The notes beneath the pieces are model-generated. The model had not been told where the DNA came from, searched no databases, and was given only the letters and a program-made list of their open reading frames with translations. A stretch of 64,000 bases of DNA, taken from assembly GCA_032622095.1 (NCBI GenBank), contig CP136066.1:131719917-131783916 (forward strand). The letters run 5' to 3'. This DNA comes from Siphonodentalium dalli. Lineage: Eukaryota > Mollusca > Scaphopoda > Gadilida > Siphonodentaliidae. This document shows positions 32,293 through 44,699 of the stretch, piece after piece. Positions within the stretch are counted from its first letter, which is position 1; each line of letters starts with the position of its first letter. Made by a program: the position numbers and the translations under genes.

Positions 32293-32489
32293 ACAAAATT
32301 CAATAAACACACAAGAAAACCATAGTCAGAAATGGTAACGCCACCAAGATTATAGTATTGCATATAAATAGAAATTATAAAAAAATACATAAAATATTTT
32401 GATAACAATTGCGTTTAAACAAGTAATCCTTCAAATTATTACTAACAAAGTAAACGACTGTGGGGTCACTCAACAGATTATAAAGACTT

Positions 32490-33990
32490 GGACATCACTG
32501 AGAATTATTGGTAATTTTTCAGGATTTGAAATCCTGAAAATTTACCAATAATTTTGCTGTGGTCAAGTGGTCAATTACTTTGGACATTACTGTATGAGGA
32601 TTGAGTTATCATTAAACCTCAAATCCTTATATTGGTTACAGTAATGCCCAAAGTAATTGACCCTTTAACCACAGCATAATTATGGGTAATTTTTCAGGAT
32701 TTAGAATCATGAAAAACTACACACAATTTTTATGTGGTTAAGTGATCAATTACTTTGGACATTACTGTATGTAGATGGAGTTAAACCTCACATCAGTGTG
32801 TTGTGGATTTGGACCTTGACTTGGGACCTTTGGTTTTTAACGCAACAAATGCGCGTACACCTTATACACAAATTTCTTATGTAACCAGAGTTTTTCTTGG
32901 TAAGATGAGTTTGAAGCCTGCTTACATTTCAAAATGTTGTCAGTTTGGTATTGTCTGCAGCGGATCTCGACGCGTTGAAGCAACAGTTACAAAAGATAAA
33001 ATGTGTATGTGACGAGACTATAATACAAATGAACAAAATAAATTGAGGGAGGGGTGGGCGATACAGGGAACTAAGGGTTGAACCGATATAAATTTGTAGA
33101 GCGATAACGAACAATGTTGACATATTATGCATATCAACTCTACTGTTGCAACAAGGCTATAAAATAGGGGGGTATCAGAATCTTAGTCATCTCTATATAG
33201 TGCCAGAATAGTCATTTATGGAGTTCTATAAGATGTTGGGTTGGTTATATGGACTCGGAGAAAAAAGGGGTTTGTACCGATGAACTGACATAAATTAGTG
33301 GATCGATGTTGCCATGTAATGCATCGTGACTGTACTAAAAGCAGCAATTATATAAAACTGGGGGGGGGGGGGGTCTGAAATTATCTCTATAGTTGGCACC
33401 AGGAGTATATAGAAGGGAATAGCAATTGATATACATATACGGTATACTATAGTAATACCATATACATATAAGTACAAGTATCACGAGATAAAATATTATG
33501 TAACATGACTATATACCGATGAAAGAAATAAATAAATTGGACCGGGATTAGAGGTTGAGTTGGTTATATGTGGATAATTGGATGTGGAATTCATACCGAT
33601 GAAACGATACAAATTAGTGGAGCGATAAAGACACTTAGTCAGGCTACGCGGGGGAAAGAGAGGTTGATACGATAACCAAAATAAATTTGTCGAGTGATAA
33701 TGACCAATGTTGACGTATAAAGTAACGCGACTGTACTGTCACACAATTATCAGGTAGACAGGGTACAGCACGTAATTATTTCTTAGATCGAAGAAATGAT
33801 GTGTTTTTTTCGATGATAAAAATTTAACATAGGATTTACCATTAAAATCGATTTATGTCTATAAAACTGTCATTTTTCAAAATTTTGAGCTGAAACTTGG
33901 TGTGTATGTGTGTAATACTACTATATTCTTAAAATGACAGAGTTCAGCGCGTAAATATGTTTTAGATGGAAGAAATTGAATTTGTTTTCG
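32490..33990. repeat. Complex repeat copy A2
   Basis: Paralogue of A1, about 6.2 kb downstream in the same orientation. It has two palindromic MITE units (about 32503-32592, left end truncated, and 32639-32767). The GGACCTTGACTTGGGACCTT block and ACCGATGAA units follow in the same order as in A1. It lacks the 333-bp and 829-bp insertions of A1, giving their empty sites. The lengths of the short units differ by small indels. Confidence 0.85.
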
Positions 33991-34079
33991 ATACATTAAA
34001 GCTACGGACCAAACAAATGCAACAAATGCAAGCATATAGCACATAATACCCTTCAAAACAAAGGCCACTATTTCTCAGT

Positions 34080-34345
34080 TTCTATTTCCATGGAGAGAGA
34101 GAGAGAGGACGGACAGAACGCTAGTATTATACAAACACAGAACCGGACTATCACACACTCTTTACACAAGTTATCTTCTCTTTTGTAGACCAAATTTGCA
34201 ACATCATCATGTATGTTTTCTCTGTTATCTTGTTAAATTCATATATATATATTGTATCTGGGAGCGGGGACATTGTAAGTTGTTAAAACGTGTACCCCAA
34301 TCCCGTTGTAATGAATTATATTACAATAAAATATGTTTAAAGTAA
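34080..34345 (+). other. LINE 3' tail
   Basis: GAGCGGGGACATTGTAAGTT, CGTGTACCCCAATCCCGTTG and CAATAAAATATGTTTAA closely match the tail at 35395-35488. These are two 3' ends of one LINE family whose 3' terminus is AATAAAATATGTTTAA rather than poly(A). Confidence 0.65.
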
Positions 34346-34764
34346 TAAATTTACACTAATTACAGCGTGGAGTGGACGGCCGGGTCAATCGAGTAGACGC
34401 AGTTTGTAAACAAGCTTTTGTCAAATTGACAATAGCCATTTTGGTCAAACTAAACCCTTTTCGACCGGGACAGCAGCTCCGAATAGTAGCTAAGATGTAT
34501 TTAGATAGAATTATCAAAATAATTTGATCGATTAGGGTACATTTTAAGAGACTCTATCGATACGATTTAACACATTTTCAAAAACGTATTATACACCGGT
34601 GGCGTTAACTTTACAATTTAAGCATCTACGTGATTCTATCGGTACGATTGAGTAAGGTACAAATAAAAATATAAAAAAATACACCAGGGGCTCCCAATGG
34701 GTGATATATTATTTTCAGGCTATCAGAGTATTTATATTTTCAACAACATATTATTACACCGGTG

Positions 34765-35282
34765 ACTTTAAGTTTACAATTTCAGCCTGTCCTGACCCTA
34801 TGGATACGATTTATCATATTTTCCAAAATATATTATACACCGGTGCCGTTAACTTTACAATTTCAGCATATACGTGATTCTATTGGTACTAATATCCAAG
34901 AATACATTCCTCCTGTCGATCATGAGTCTATACAAATCGGTACACCAGTGTACACCCACTTTGTGGCGGTAATGAAGGTGTGATAGTTTCGTGGAGTCAA
35001 CTTCTCCTTCCTTCCCCTCATCAACTTTAAGTTTACAATTTCAGCCTGTCCTGACCCTATGGATACGATTTATCATATTTTCCAAAATATATTATACACC
35101 GGTGCCGTTAACTTTACAATTCCAGCATATACGTGATTCTATTGGTACTAATATCCAAGAATACATTCCTCCTGTCGATCATGAGTCTATACAAATCGGT
35201 ACACCAGTGTACACCCACTTTGTGGCGGTAATGAAGGTGTGATAGTTTCGTGGAGTCAACTTCTCCTTCCTTCCCCTCATCA
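34765..35282 (+). repeat. Near-identical tandem duplication, two 259-bp units
   Basis: Unit 1 is 34765-35023, unit 2 is 35024-35282; only one or two substitutions are seen (for example AATTTCAGC versus AATTCCAGC). The unit itself contains older repeats of CACCGGTG(C/G)CGTTAACTTTAC, also found at 34598. Open frames through both units (34762-34983 and 34991-35242) encode the same peptide twice and reflect the duplication, not a gene. Confidence 0.9.
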
Positions 35283-35284
35283 GC

Positions 35285-35488
35285 TCCTCTTTCAGATTTC
35301 ACTATCCTTGTTTCATCCTATGTATATATGTTACTCTCATTGAAGCTTTAATGTTGTATTGTATTGCCGCATCATTTCATTGTTGTCAAATTGTGAGGAG
35401 CGGGGCATATCTAAGTGGTTAGCACTTGTACCCCAATCCCTGTCTGTCACACCTTTGCATGTATTGGCAATAAAATATGTTTAACTAA
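35285..35488 (+). other. LINE 3' tail
   Basis: Ends GCACTTGTACCCCAATCCCT...GGCAATAAAATATGTTTAACT. Partner of 34080-34345. It may be the 3' end of the element whose body is the duplicated 259-bp unit. Confidence 0.65.
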
Positions 35489-35695
35489 AAAAGAAAGTAG
35501 GCAATTTGCCCGCTAAAGTCGATAATAAATACCGTTATGTGTGCAACATAATTATACTGACATTACTTGGTCGTTTTATCTATATTTCGATCGGAAAATC
35601 GGTATGTACAATTTATACTTACGTTTATTGCTGTGACCGTCTATTCGGTCTGAAAAAATTGTTTTTATGGTGTTGTTTTGATTCTTCAGTAGTAT

Positions 35696-36275
35696 TTATG
35701 TCCTAAAAATAGAATTTTTCGTATGTTTGTACGGTTTAGCCACTGTCATGATAGCCTGTAGTGAATCGGTCGGCTTAAGGAGGTCACAATTCAAGTCTCC
35801 GACTACGACAATAGAGGGGTTTAGCGATAATGCTATATGTATTGAAGACAGCAGAGATTCCCAGTAGTTAGCTAGACATTCGCGGTCCGATCTATACGTT
35901 ACACACAATAGGAATTTGTCTCGGGCATTTACTTCGAACCATAATACATCGTCATCAAAGTGAAGCTCAGGAACGGGCCGATAAGAAACCTTGCTTGAAA
36001 ATAACGCCGCGACACCACTCTGTTCTCTGTTTTGTCGAGCCGGATGGGCAATGAAAAGTTTTGAATTGAAATTTTTTCGTTTGGAACATTTTCCTGAAGG
36101 TGAAGCATAAGACATCATATTCTTCAATAATGTGCATGATACTTTCAAGCTTGTGTCGAATACTCCGAATATTGTAGTGGAAAATAGATATTGTTAGTAC
36201 ATATTTTGGTCATGGGTTTAAATGGACGTTGCCTGATATCAGTAACAATAGAGATAACGTGATAGCTGATACCAT
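35696..36275 (-). pseudogene. CR1/L2-like LINE endonuclease fragment with decayed 2A-like leader
   Basis: On the minus strand an ATG at 36275 opens MVSAITLSLLLLISGNVHLN followed by P, a TGA (36212-36210), PKYVL, then TISIFHYNIRSIRHKL and EEYDVLCF. After a frameshift near 36100 the frame at 36148-35696 carries NREQSGVAALFSSKVSYRP, FDDDVLWFEV, KFLLCVTYRS, YWESLL and LNPSIVVVGDLNCDLLKP, with the catalytic Asp-x-Asn kept. The leader fits a 2A-like signal in which the Gly codon of NPGP has become TGA. Part of the domain after LCF is deleted. It breaks off near 35740. Sister of the copy at 6168-7730. Confidence 0.82.
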
Positions 36276-38539
36276 GATATGTCTCAAGTTATTTTATCCT
36301 TAGGCCACATCGCGTATAACACACGTTTGATTTCGAAAATCTATGGTGGCCGCGGTTCAAGCAATTGTAGAATTTGCCAACTGCCTCTATACATTGTTAT
36401 TTCAGCTACCATGGGCTATTTCACTGATAAAAAGTTTGGACTCTTTGGCAGTGGCTATCAGTTGATGTATGTCAGTATTCTCATCAGTTAGACATGGATC
36501 AGTCTCATGTACATATATAGTGTAGGTTTGGTGCAGTATTCATAAGTGCACACAACAAGCATCCACGTTTCAGTGGCAGGATTTGGCTTTCAGGCGAGGG
36601 CATATCTTCGGATAGGGTACTTGGGATGGGTGTTTTTAATTTAATGGGCTACCCGTAAATATGTATGTGATCGTAATTTACAATCGCAGGTTTGTATAAC
36701 TATCTTATGCTAGCGAAACTTCCACTATTGTGTCGGTCACTGAAGAAAAATGTGAGATTTGTTAGTGATCAGTATAAATTTCGATGTGATAAAGAATATG
36801 CAACCAAATAATTTCCATACATAGCCTTTGTGTATTATCTACATAGCCTCGATGCGAATTTAACGGCGACAAATCTAAATGCGATAAATTATTGTCCCGC
36901 TCGTCTTTTTCTATGCGGACATAGAACGGGACAGGAATGATTTTCAGGGAACAGATGAGCAACATTGTATTTAGCTGTGGTACATGTGAATATTATAAAC
37001 ATATTCGCATTCGGTTTCTGGCACATTGTAGCTTTCTATACCGAAATGCCTATAAAAGAATGCCTGACAAATTTGCGATTGTATGAACATCCCATGCATA
37101 TGTAAAGACATAATAATATACGGCGGGCCGAAGCGTTGCATTGCTCGTACACCCGTCCTTGATAAATTCATCGAACTGATAACCAACCTGTTGACAATTG
37201 AATAATTTCCAGAGAGAACGTGCATTGATTGATCAATGGTCTATCTATGTTTCCAACTAGTTGGAGAGACGTGTTCCCATGAAACCATGTATTGTTTGCG
37301 CAATTAATGTCCGAGAACCGATATAATCGACTTCGCTCCATTAACTGCACTAATACTCACAACAATAAAATAAACAGAATCGCCCGCCACTCGCAACCAT
37401 AGAAAGTCAATAGTAAGCTACCATTCTAGGTATTTATACATGTGTGCCCAGAGATAACTATGGACAAGAGAAATGTGATGTTTTGGATTTTACAGTTTGA
37501 AACTGCCAAGGTATGACATATTTTCATGCATCATCATAAACTTGTCTAACATGTGGGCTGTTTCTCAAGTAGAAAGTGAATTTTAGAAACCTGTCTATTT
37601 TAAACAATACTTATTTCTTCCCAAAGATATATATCATCAGCGTATAACAACATGAAACTATGCAGTATGCATGGTTATGAAGAATTAGAGGGAGGGCGCT
37701 AGATACATTGAACAAACGTGTTAGGCGATTATATGGAGATATCGCCACAAAAGAGGAAATAATGTACTCAATACACGGTACGTAGGAAGTGAAAGGCAAG
37801 ATAGATAGAGGAGAAGAAATTATAACATCGATGAGATAATGAAACGAAGTTTTCGAAGCTGGAAAAAAAACAACAACCCACATACTTGCTAAATGATATA
37901 AAACTTCGAGACTCATTGTATATTCCGAGTAATAGAAACTGAAAAGATTAGGATGGAACGCTATATATATATATTCCATTGACATATAGAACAAGTTATC
38001 GTCGGTGAGTTTCTAAAATGTCGTGTATGGCGTTTTGGCGCGAACACACATCTTTGCATAATTATTCGGAATCTACGGGTTCGATTACATAATTGGTAAA
38101 GTACTAAAGTTCCTCCAACTTGTCAATTTATCAAGTATAAATTCAATTTCTTCTGGAAAAATTCTTGCTCTATAATGCCGTATCTAACAGGGTCTGACCG
38201 CGAAATGTTATCGTTATTCTGAAATGTCGCGTTTATAATTTAGAAACCGTTGTTGGTAGGATAACTCTGATTGGATTTGTTTGAATAAGACAAGCCGAAG
38301 GACGTTTCATCTTTATCATGATGCACAAAGACTAATCAAACCCACGGAAATTCATCAAAACTAAATATCGTATCTCATCAACGACTTAGAAATTTGTAAT
38401 TGTATAAAACCATAAAAGCCTTTTTCTCTAGCATCAACTATGATACATGTATATAAGAATATGAAAGTTGATCTTATATAACAACTGTGATATAAATTAT
38501 TATCATGCAAACGTTTTTTTCCTAATTATTTACAATTAC
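36276..38539. other. No recognisable gene
   Basis: More than 2 kb in which short ORFs (for example 37994-37611 on minus, hydrophobic and AT-driven) resemble nothing I know. No clear repeat boundaries. Confidence 0.4.
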
Positions 38540-38994
38540 AAACACTGAGAGGGTACTATATTGCTCAGCAGCCTAAACACTGAGAGGGTTCTATATTGCT
38601 CAGCAGCCTAAACACTGAGAGGGTTCTATATTGCTCAGCAGCCTAAACACTGAGAGGGTTCTATATTGCTCAGCAGCCTAAACACTGAGAGGGTTCTATA
38701 TTGCTCAGCAGCCTAAACACTGAGAGGGTTCTATATTGCTCAGCAGCCTAAACACTGAGAGGGTTCTATATTGCTCAGCAGCCTAAACACTGAGATGGTT
38801 CTATATTGCTCAGCAGCCTAAACACTGAGATGGTTCTATATTGCTCAGCAGCCTAAACACTGAGAGGGTTCTATATTGCTCAGCAGCCTAAACACTGAGA
38901 GGGTTCTATATTGCTCAGCAGCCTAAACACTGAGAGGGTTCTATATTGCTCAGCAGCCTAAACACTGAGAGGGTTCTATATTGCTCAGCAGCCT
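38540..38994. repeat. 35-bp minisatellite, exactly 13 units
   Basis: Unit starts AAACACTGAGAGGGTTCTAT and ends ATTGCTCAGCAGCCT. Thirteen units in 455 bases. Unit 1 has GGGTAC for GGGTTC, and two adjacent inner units (about 38785-38854) have GAGATGG for GAGAGGG; otherwise identical. There are no spacers, so this is a head-to-tail tandem array. Confidence 0.97.
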
Positions 38995-39624
38995 AAACAA
39001 CAACCTTTTGGTGGGAGGGTGAAGACATAATGTTGCAATATACTGAGGTGATTTAATTTGCCTTAAGATAATCAGGGGTATCAGGTCTATTCCAGTGTGT
39101 TTGGTACCGTTCGCCATACATAACACAATGGATAAATTAGACAGTAACATATAGTATACGTTTTGAGAATAATTTATAATTAAAGATGCATTATCCGCAT
39201 TAACGCTCCTAAATTACTATGTCTTTGGTTTCAGAGGTAAACAATATTGTATTCGAATCGAGGAACCCATCCATCAAAGCTCAGAGTGATCAGATATCGA
39301 TTTTTGAAGTTTGTTCTTTCTCGAGATGTACAATTATTTGTGGCCCAGTAAAACGTCGTCAAACGGACGATCGTCGGGCAAAATTGCGGATGAAGATGGA
39401 TAACTATAATATCAAGTGGTAATATGGCCATATTTCGTGATAATACGGCCATATTTCGTTGAACAAAATGTTGATAAATAACACGTTTCGGGAAATTTGA
39501 TACCATAGTTGACAGTGGTTAGCATTATTTGGTTGCAATTAATTGATTCTGATAACCGAAGCGTATTTTGAAGAAATTTTGTTGTTGTATATTGATGATA
39601 TGGGTACGGTCTGATCGGATTGAG
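38995..39624. other. No recognisable gene
   Basis: An ORF at 39219-39422 has no recognisable similarity. Nothing else found. Confidence 0.4.
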
Positions 39625-42600
39625 TACTAGTGGAGTAGATTAGTAAAAGAATTGTTCACATCGTGACTAAAGCATGAAATTTTGCACATATGTACATATT
39701 CACATACCAATTGATATTAGATACGGAGCGTTTCGTGATTATATAATTTATTAAATGTCACAATTAATCTTACCATGGAATCTGCTATTTAAAATTAGGC
39801 CTATACAATATAATAAGTATGACTCTAGGAGATATATTGGCACATTTCTAGGGCGAAATTGGCACTCCCCGTTCGTGATCGCCGTCAAAATGGCAACCTA
39901 AGTGGAAAATTTGACATTTTTTCACTAATATCTTCTAGACCAGTTTCTTCTGTGTTGAACGGGTTTGGAAATGTGACTTTATTATGTATTGTTCATGTTA
40001 ACTGATCCCGATGAAATGTGCCATTCTTGTGATTCCAGCCCCTTCCGATCGCTCAATAATTCGATTTTATAGTACGCGGTATGAATTTCACCAAAAAAAA
40101 AGTAAGTAAGGCATACCATTTCTCATGAATATTTCAACTCAATGGATTTGTCACTTTGACTAAAAATGGCTGGCAAAATGGCGGCCAAAATATGGGAAAT
40201 GGTAAATATTGTCCCAGCCTGCCATGCAATCACTTAAAAATTGTGGATGATGAATAAAAATGGCTGTTGTGTCATATATACATTGAAAATACTAACATTT
40301 ATGATGCATCTTGGATAAGTTTTACTGTTTCATTTCCAAAATTATTGGCATTTTCTCTCAAAATCGTCAAAATAAATCACTTTTCATGTTTGAACCATTT
40401 TTTCAAGTAAAATTGAACTATCTTTGGTGTTTATTGTTTTGATCCGTCTTAAATGCGTCACACTGATGTGCAAAATGTCCACAAAATTTTGTAGAAAAGT
40501 TTATATTTACAAATGTATCCCGGACATTATTATTCTGTACAGGTAAGCAAATTTTGATTCACTTGGTTATAAAACATGTTACTTAATCAAATGACAACTA
40601 TATATGTTCTATTCTGGTTGTCCAAGTACCTTATGCGGCACGACAATTTTATTTTAAATCATGCAGTACGTAATTTTGGCAAAAACTTCTTATGAGATTC
40701 TGGCCATGAATTTGAACGGAAATGAACAGAACTCTGAATCTGAACTGAGATGGGGCATACGTATATGCCTACTCTGGTCCAATAACATGTGGAACCATTA
40801 TTAGTAAGTGGGTGTCAGACCAGGTAGCACATCTATCGGGGTAGACAATGCACCAGCAGGTTAACCAGAAGGGTTTTTAGAAAGTGAAACAAGGAAATTC
40901 GTGAAAAAACTGCTTAATAACATCAAATTCTGGGTCATTGCATCAAGATTGATTGACTGATGTCAGGAAACCCATTTCCACCATTGTGCATATAACAGGC
41001 AAATCAAGGCGAAGAACTCTCTGACATTACTCTTGTACTTGAGTTATTATGGAAAGTGATAGCCACCGAAGGTCCAACGTATACACATACACTTCACCCA
41101 TAACAATACAGCCATACTTGGGTTTACTCGTAAACCACACATATGACTATACAGCCATTGATCACCTTTCTGATACACCAGGTATACTCCTACACTTCAC
41201 AAATGACCATATAGTCACTTCCTGTATACATATTCAGCACATTCGTAATCATAGTCACTTCCTGTATACCATTTCGCCTCACTATTGACCATACAGTCAT
41301 TCCCTGTATATACATATATGGCCATATATCCACTCTCAAGATATACATATACACTGCAACCATAACCATAGAGTAACTCCAGGTATACATATATACCTCA
41401 CCAATGGCCATACAACCCTTTTATATATACCAATGCCCCGCACACATCGTGTGACACATGGCCATTCACACTCCAGGCTTGAATATACTCCTCACTCAAG
41501 ACAATTCAGCCACTCACTGTATACCATACACAACATTCGTGGTCATACATTCACTCATTGTTTACCAATTCACCTTACCATTGGCCATACGATCACTCCT
41601 GTATACATATTGGCCACACCATGTCCATACAGTCAATAAATATATACAATGTACATACATACCCCACCAATATGCATATTATAGAGTCATTCCAGGTATA
41701 CATTGACGCCTCATAATTGACCATACAGACCTTCTAGACATAGCAATAGAACGCGCATCACCTCACCATTGGCCATACAGTCACTCCCTGTATATACAAA
41801 TTTGCATATACACATCGCCAGTGACAATTCAGCCACTCGATGTATACCCACACACCCATCCATGATCATACAGCTACGCTCTGTATACCTATACATCCAC
41901 CAATGACAATACAGCCACTGCAGAGATGCATATACATCACATATAAAACCATGACCAAAGGGACACTTCATATATACACACACGCCGCCAATGACCATCC
42001 AGCTATACTCCGGGTATGCATATACACTTCAACAATCATGACCGTATAGTCATGCCATGTACACCTACATACATTACACATAAGCATACAACCACTCCCT
42101 ATTTATTCATACACCACAGTCCACACATGATCATACAGCCAACATATGTATACATGTGCATATACATCCATAACAATCCTTGTATAGCTATTCACCTCAA
42201 ACATGACCACCCAGTTACCCATTGTATATATATAGATCTCACCATGAACACACGACCCATCACCATATAGCCACTCCTTCGCACAATTCATGACCATACA
42301 ATAATTCCCTATAGAACTATTCACCTCATATATGACCACACATTCACTCCCTGTATGCCATTTTGACATACACCATATCTTAAGTTGATTTGCATGCTAA
42401 TGGTCGAAATTTAATAGCCACATAATATGGTTTCACTCATTTCCGATTAGACGTTCTGTCCATTTCGTTAAACAAAATATTTCCGTTCAAGACATTTTTG
42501 ACCAAATTGCATATTACAGTACATCATTTAAAATGAATTTGTCAAGCCTCAGAGGGACAACGAGGGACAACGAGAATGAGAAATGTAGTAGTCCGTGGAT

Positions 42601-43529
42601 TACGTAACATGTTTAAAATAACCAAGACAGTCACAATTTGCTACCCTTTGGGAACAACAGAGAATAATTGGATATGAGTAAAAAAATCTATATTTTTTTT
42701 AACAAACTTGGTTGCCATTTTGGAAGCCCTCTTGAGTAATTTTGTCTAAAAACACATTAGTGTGACAATTTTAAGACAGATCAAAACAATAAACATTGTT
42801 GATACCAAAGATAGTTCCATTTACTTGAATAAATGCTCCAAACGTGAAAAGTTTAGTTTTGCCGATTTTGTTGTCAAGTTTGTGATAGAAAAATCCAATA
42901 ATTCGGGTAATGTCGGTGGTTACATTAGTTACATTAGTTACATTAGTAATGTGCATCAGAAATGTTAGAATTTAATATGACTAGAATCCTAACGGTGTTT
43001 TTTTTTTGGTGAAATTCCATACCGAGTTCTGTAAAATATAATTTTGAGGGATTGGAAGGGGCTAGAACCTCACAAATGGCATATTCATTGCTCCAGTGAT
43101 CAGTTAAAATGAATAATACAAAAATAAATCTGAACCAGTTCCATACAGCAGAAACTGATCAAGTAGATATTAGTGAAAAACGTCAATTTTTCCACTAACG
43201 GCTACCATTTTGACGCCATCTTGGACGGGAGTTCCAATTTCACCCTAAAATGTGGCATTATATCTCACAAAATGATACTTAATGTATATGCCAAATTTTA
43301 AATCACATATTTCATGGAAGATTAATTGCGACATTTAATAAATTATATAATCACGAAACGCTCTTTAAATTTGGAAAACCCATTAAAAGAGGGGTTAAAG
43401 TGAAATTTCAGCGTGGCTCCATATCTAATATCAATTAGTATGTCAATATGTACATATGTGCAACGTTTCATGCTTTAGTCGCAAATTGAACAATTGCCTT
43501 GAAAATTTGATTTAATCTACCCCACTATA
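39625..43529. mobile_element. Foldback-like element: long inverted arms around a minisatellite
   Basis: Left arm about 39627-40760 and right arm about 42410-43528 are inverted copies with many indels. Paired words include GACTAAAGCATGAAA / TTTCATGCTTTAGTC, ATATAATTTATTAAATGTC / GACATTTAATAAATTATAT, and TGTTTATTGTTTTGATC / GATCAAAACAATAAACA. The ends are CTAGTGGAGTAGATTA and TAATCTACCCCACTAT next to TA. The core (41040-42370) is a degenerate tandem repeat of CCATACAGTCACTCCCTGTA and TATACATATACACCTCACC. No transposase is present. The structure matches foldback-type DNA elements, whose arms and internal tandem repeats are diagnostic. Confidence 0.8.
41040..42370. repeat. Degenerate minisatellite core of the foldback element
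   Basis: Dozens of partial copies of CAATGACCATACAGCCACTC followed by CCTGTATACATATACACCTC, with variable spacing of roughly 40 to 80 bases. Open frames in it (for example 41049-41288, 41458-41706) are Tyr/His/Thr-rich artefacts of the repeat. Confidence 0.85.
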
Positions 43530-43562
43530 CCTTTAAAACAAGCTTTATAAAATATCACAAAA

Positions 43563-44107
43563 CAAGAGGGCTCGAGTGCTAGCATACCCCGCAGTATCCG
43601 GAAACCCAACAAAAAAGATTTTTAACTTTAAAGAAAAATTCGGACTAATAATATCGATATGGTGTCACAAGAAGCTTGTACAGAAAAATATATTCAAAGT
43701 GGTTTTCTGAGTCAAAATAAGTCGAAAATGAAGTGTAATATTACGAAAAACAGTCTGAGCCAATCCCTAGCCTCATCATGTAGAGAGGGTATTGTGAGAA
43801 GCATGTATACCAAAAAATATTGAAATCGGTTCATATTTGTTAAAGTTATTAAGTCGGACAGAATTCAAAATAAGTCGAAAATGAGGCGTAACTTTAAAAA
43901 AAAAGACGGACCAAACCGCAATTAGCATCATGCGGAGATGCAGTCCTAAGGAGATTGCATACAAAAAATTATTGAAATCGGTTCATAGTTGTTCGAGTTA
44001 TGAGGTCGGACGGACAGACGGACGCCATGACACACGGAATGAGAAAGCGTGACGGACGGACGCAGTCAATCCAGTATACCCCCATTTTCTTCGAAAGTGA
44101 GGGTATA
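43563..44107. mobile_element. Dispersed non-autonomous element with internal direct repeats
   Basis: It begins CAAGAGGGCTCGAGTGCTAG (43563) and ends TCTTCGAAAGTGAGGGTATA. About 2.5 degenerate units carry CAAAATAAGTCGAAAATGA(A/G)G and ATTGAAATCGGTTCATA. They are followed by GGTCGGACGGACAGACGGAC. No ORF or terminal inverted repeat is visible; class not assigned. The layout resembles the element at 53840-54538 in ending with unit repeats and GTCCGTCC-type sequence. Confidence 0.55.
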
Positions 44108-44699
44108 AATGATACGTTGCCTTTGATAACAAGCTACGTCGTGTAGATTGTTGTCGCATTCGATGAAAGATCACCAGTGCGAAATCGTCACCTCAGTGTG
44201 CATTCATGGGGAAATAGTCAGCGACAAAATATGTTATCATAATACATTAAATGTGCACCCACATGTCCTGATGAAGATAGACTTTAATCCGAGACTAGTT
44301 TACCATTTTCGCAAATGATTATCCATTCCTGGTGTTCTTCCCACAGGGGCGTGTCTTTAAAAACGAGTTAAAAAGTTTAATAAAATATATATAAATTAAA
44401 ACGATCGCATCACTTTAACAAACGCATCGCTACTATAATACGTTCAAGGGAGTTCACTTTTTCGAATACTGGAACCAACTATATATGCCATGTAAATATG
44501 TTAAATGTCTCAATACCCATGTAATTTTGAGTGACGAGAATAAACAATAAACAATAAACAAAGAACTATATTGCGAAACGGTGTGATTTGGTTCTCCGAT
44601 TATTTTATCAACACCAAAATCAAAACGCAAATGGACGACATTGTCACGACAACATGGCAATCAAAACACAAGAGTTCTAATCTGCTGCAAGTTAAGGTC
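44108..44699. other. No recognisable gene
   Basis: 44508-44540 (CTCAATACCCATGTAATTTT) is repeated at 46567-46590, part of a dispersed repeat. Nothing else found. Confidence 0.4.

Noticed and set aside
34762-35242. Two ORFs encoding the same peptide as a duplicated gene
   Set aside because: They follow a recent 259-bp tandem duplication of non-coding repeat DNA; no similarity or start context.
37611-37994. 127-codon hydrophobic minus-strand ORF as a membrane protein
   Set aside because: Composition is AT-driven, and there is no family signal, flanking gene structure or conserved motif.
38540-38994. CRISPR-like regular 35-bp repeats
   Set aside because: Units abut head to tail with no spacers and the surroundings are eukaryotic transposons; this is a minisatellite.
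41049-42369. Several Tyr/His/Thr-rich ORFs on both strands
   Set aside because: They arise from the minisatellite core of the foldback element; both strands and several frames are open.
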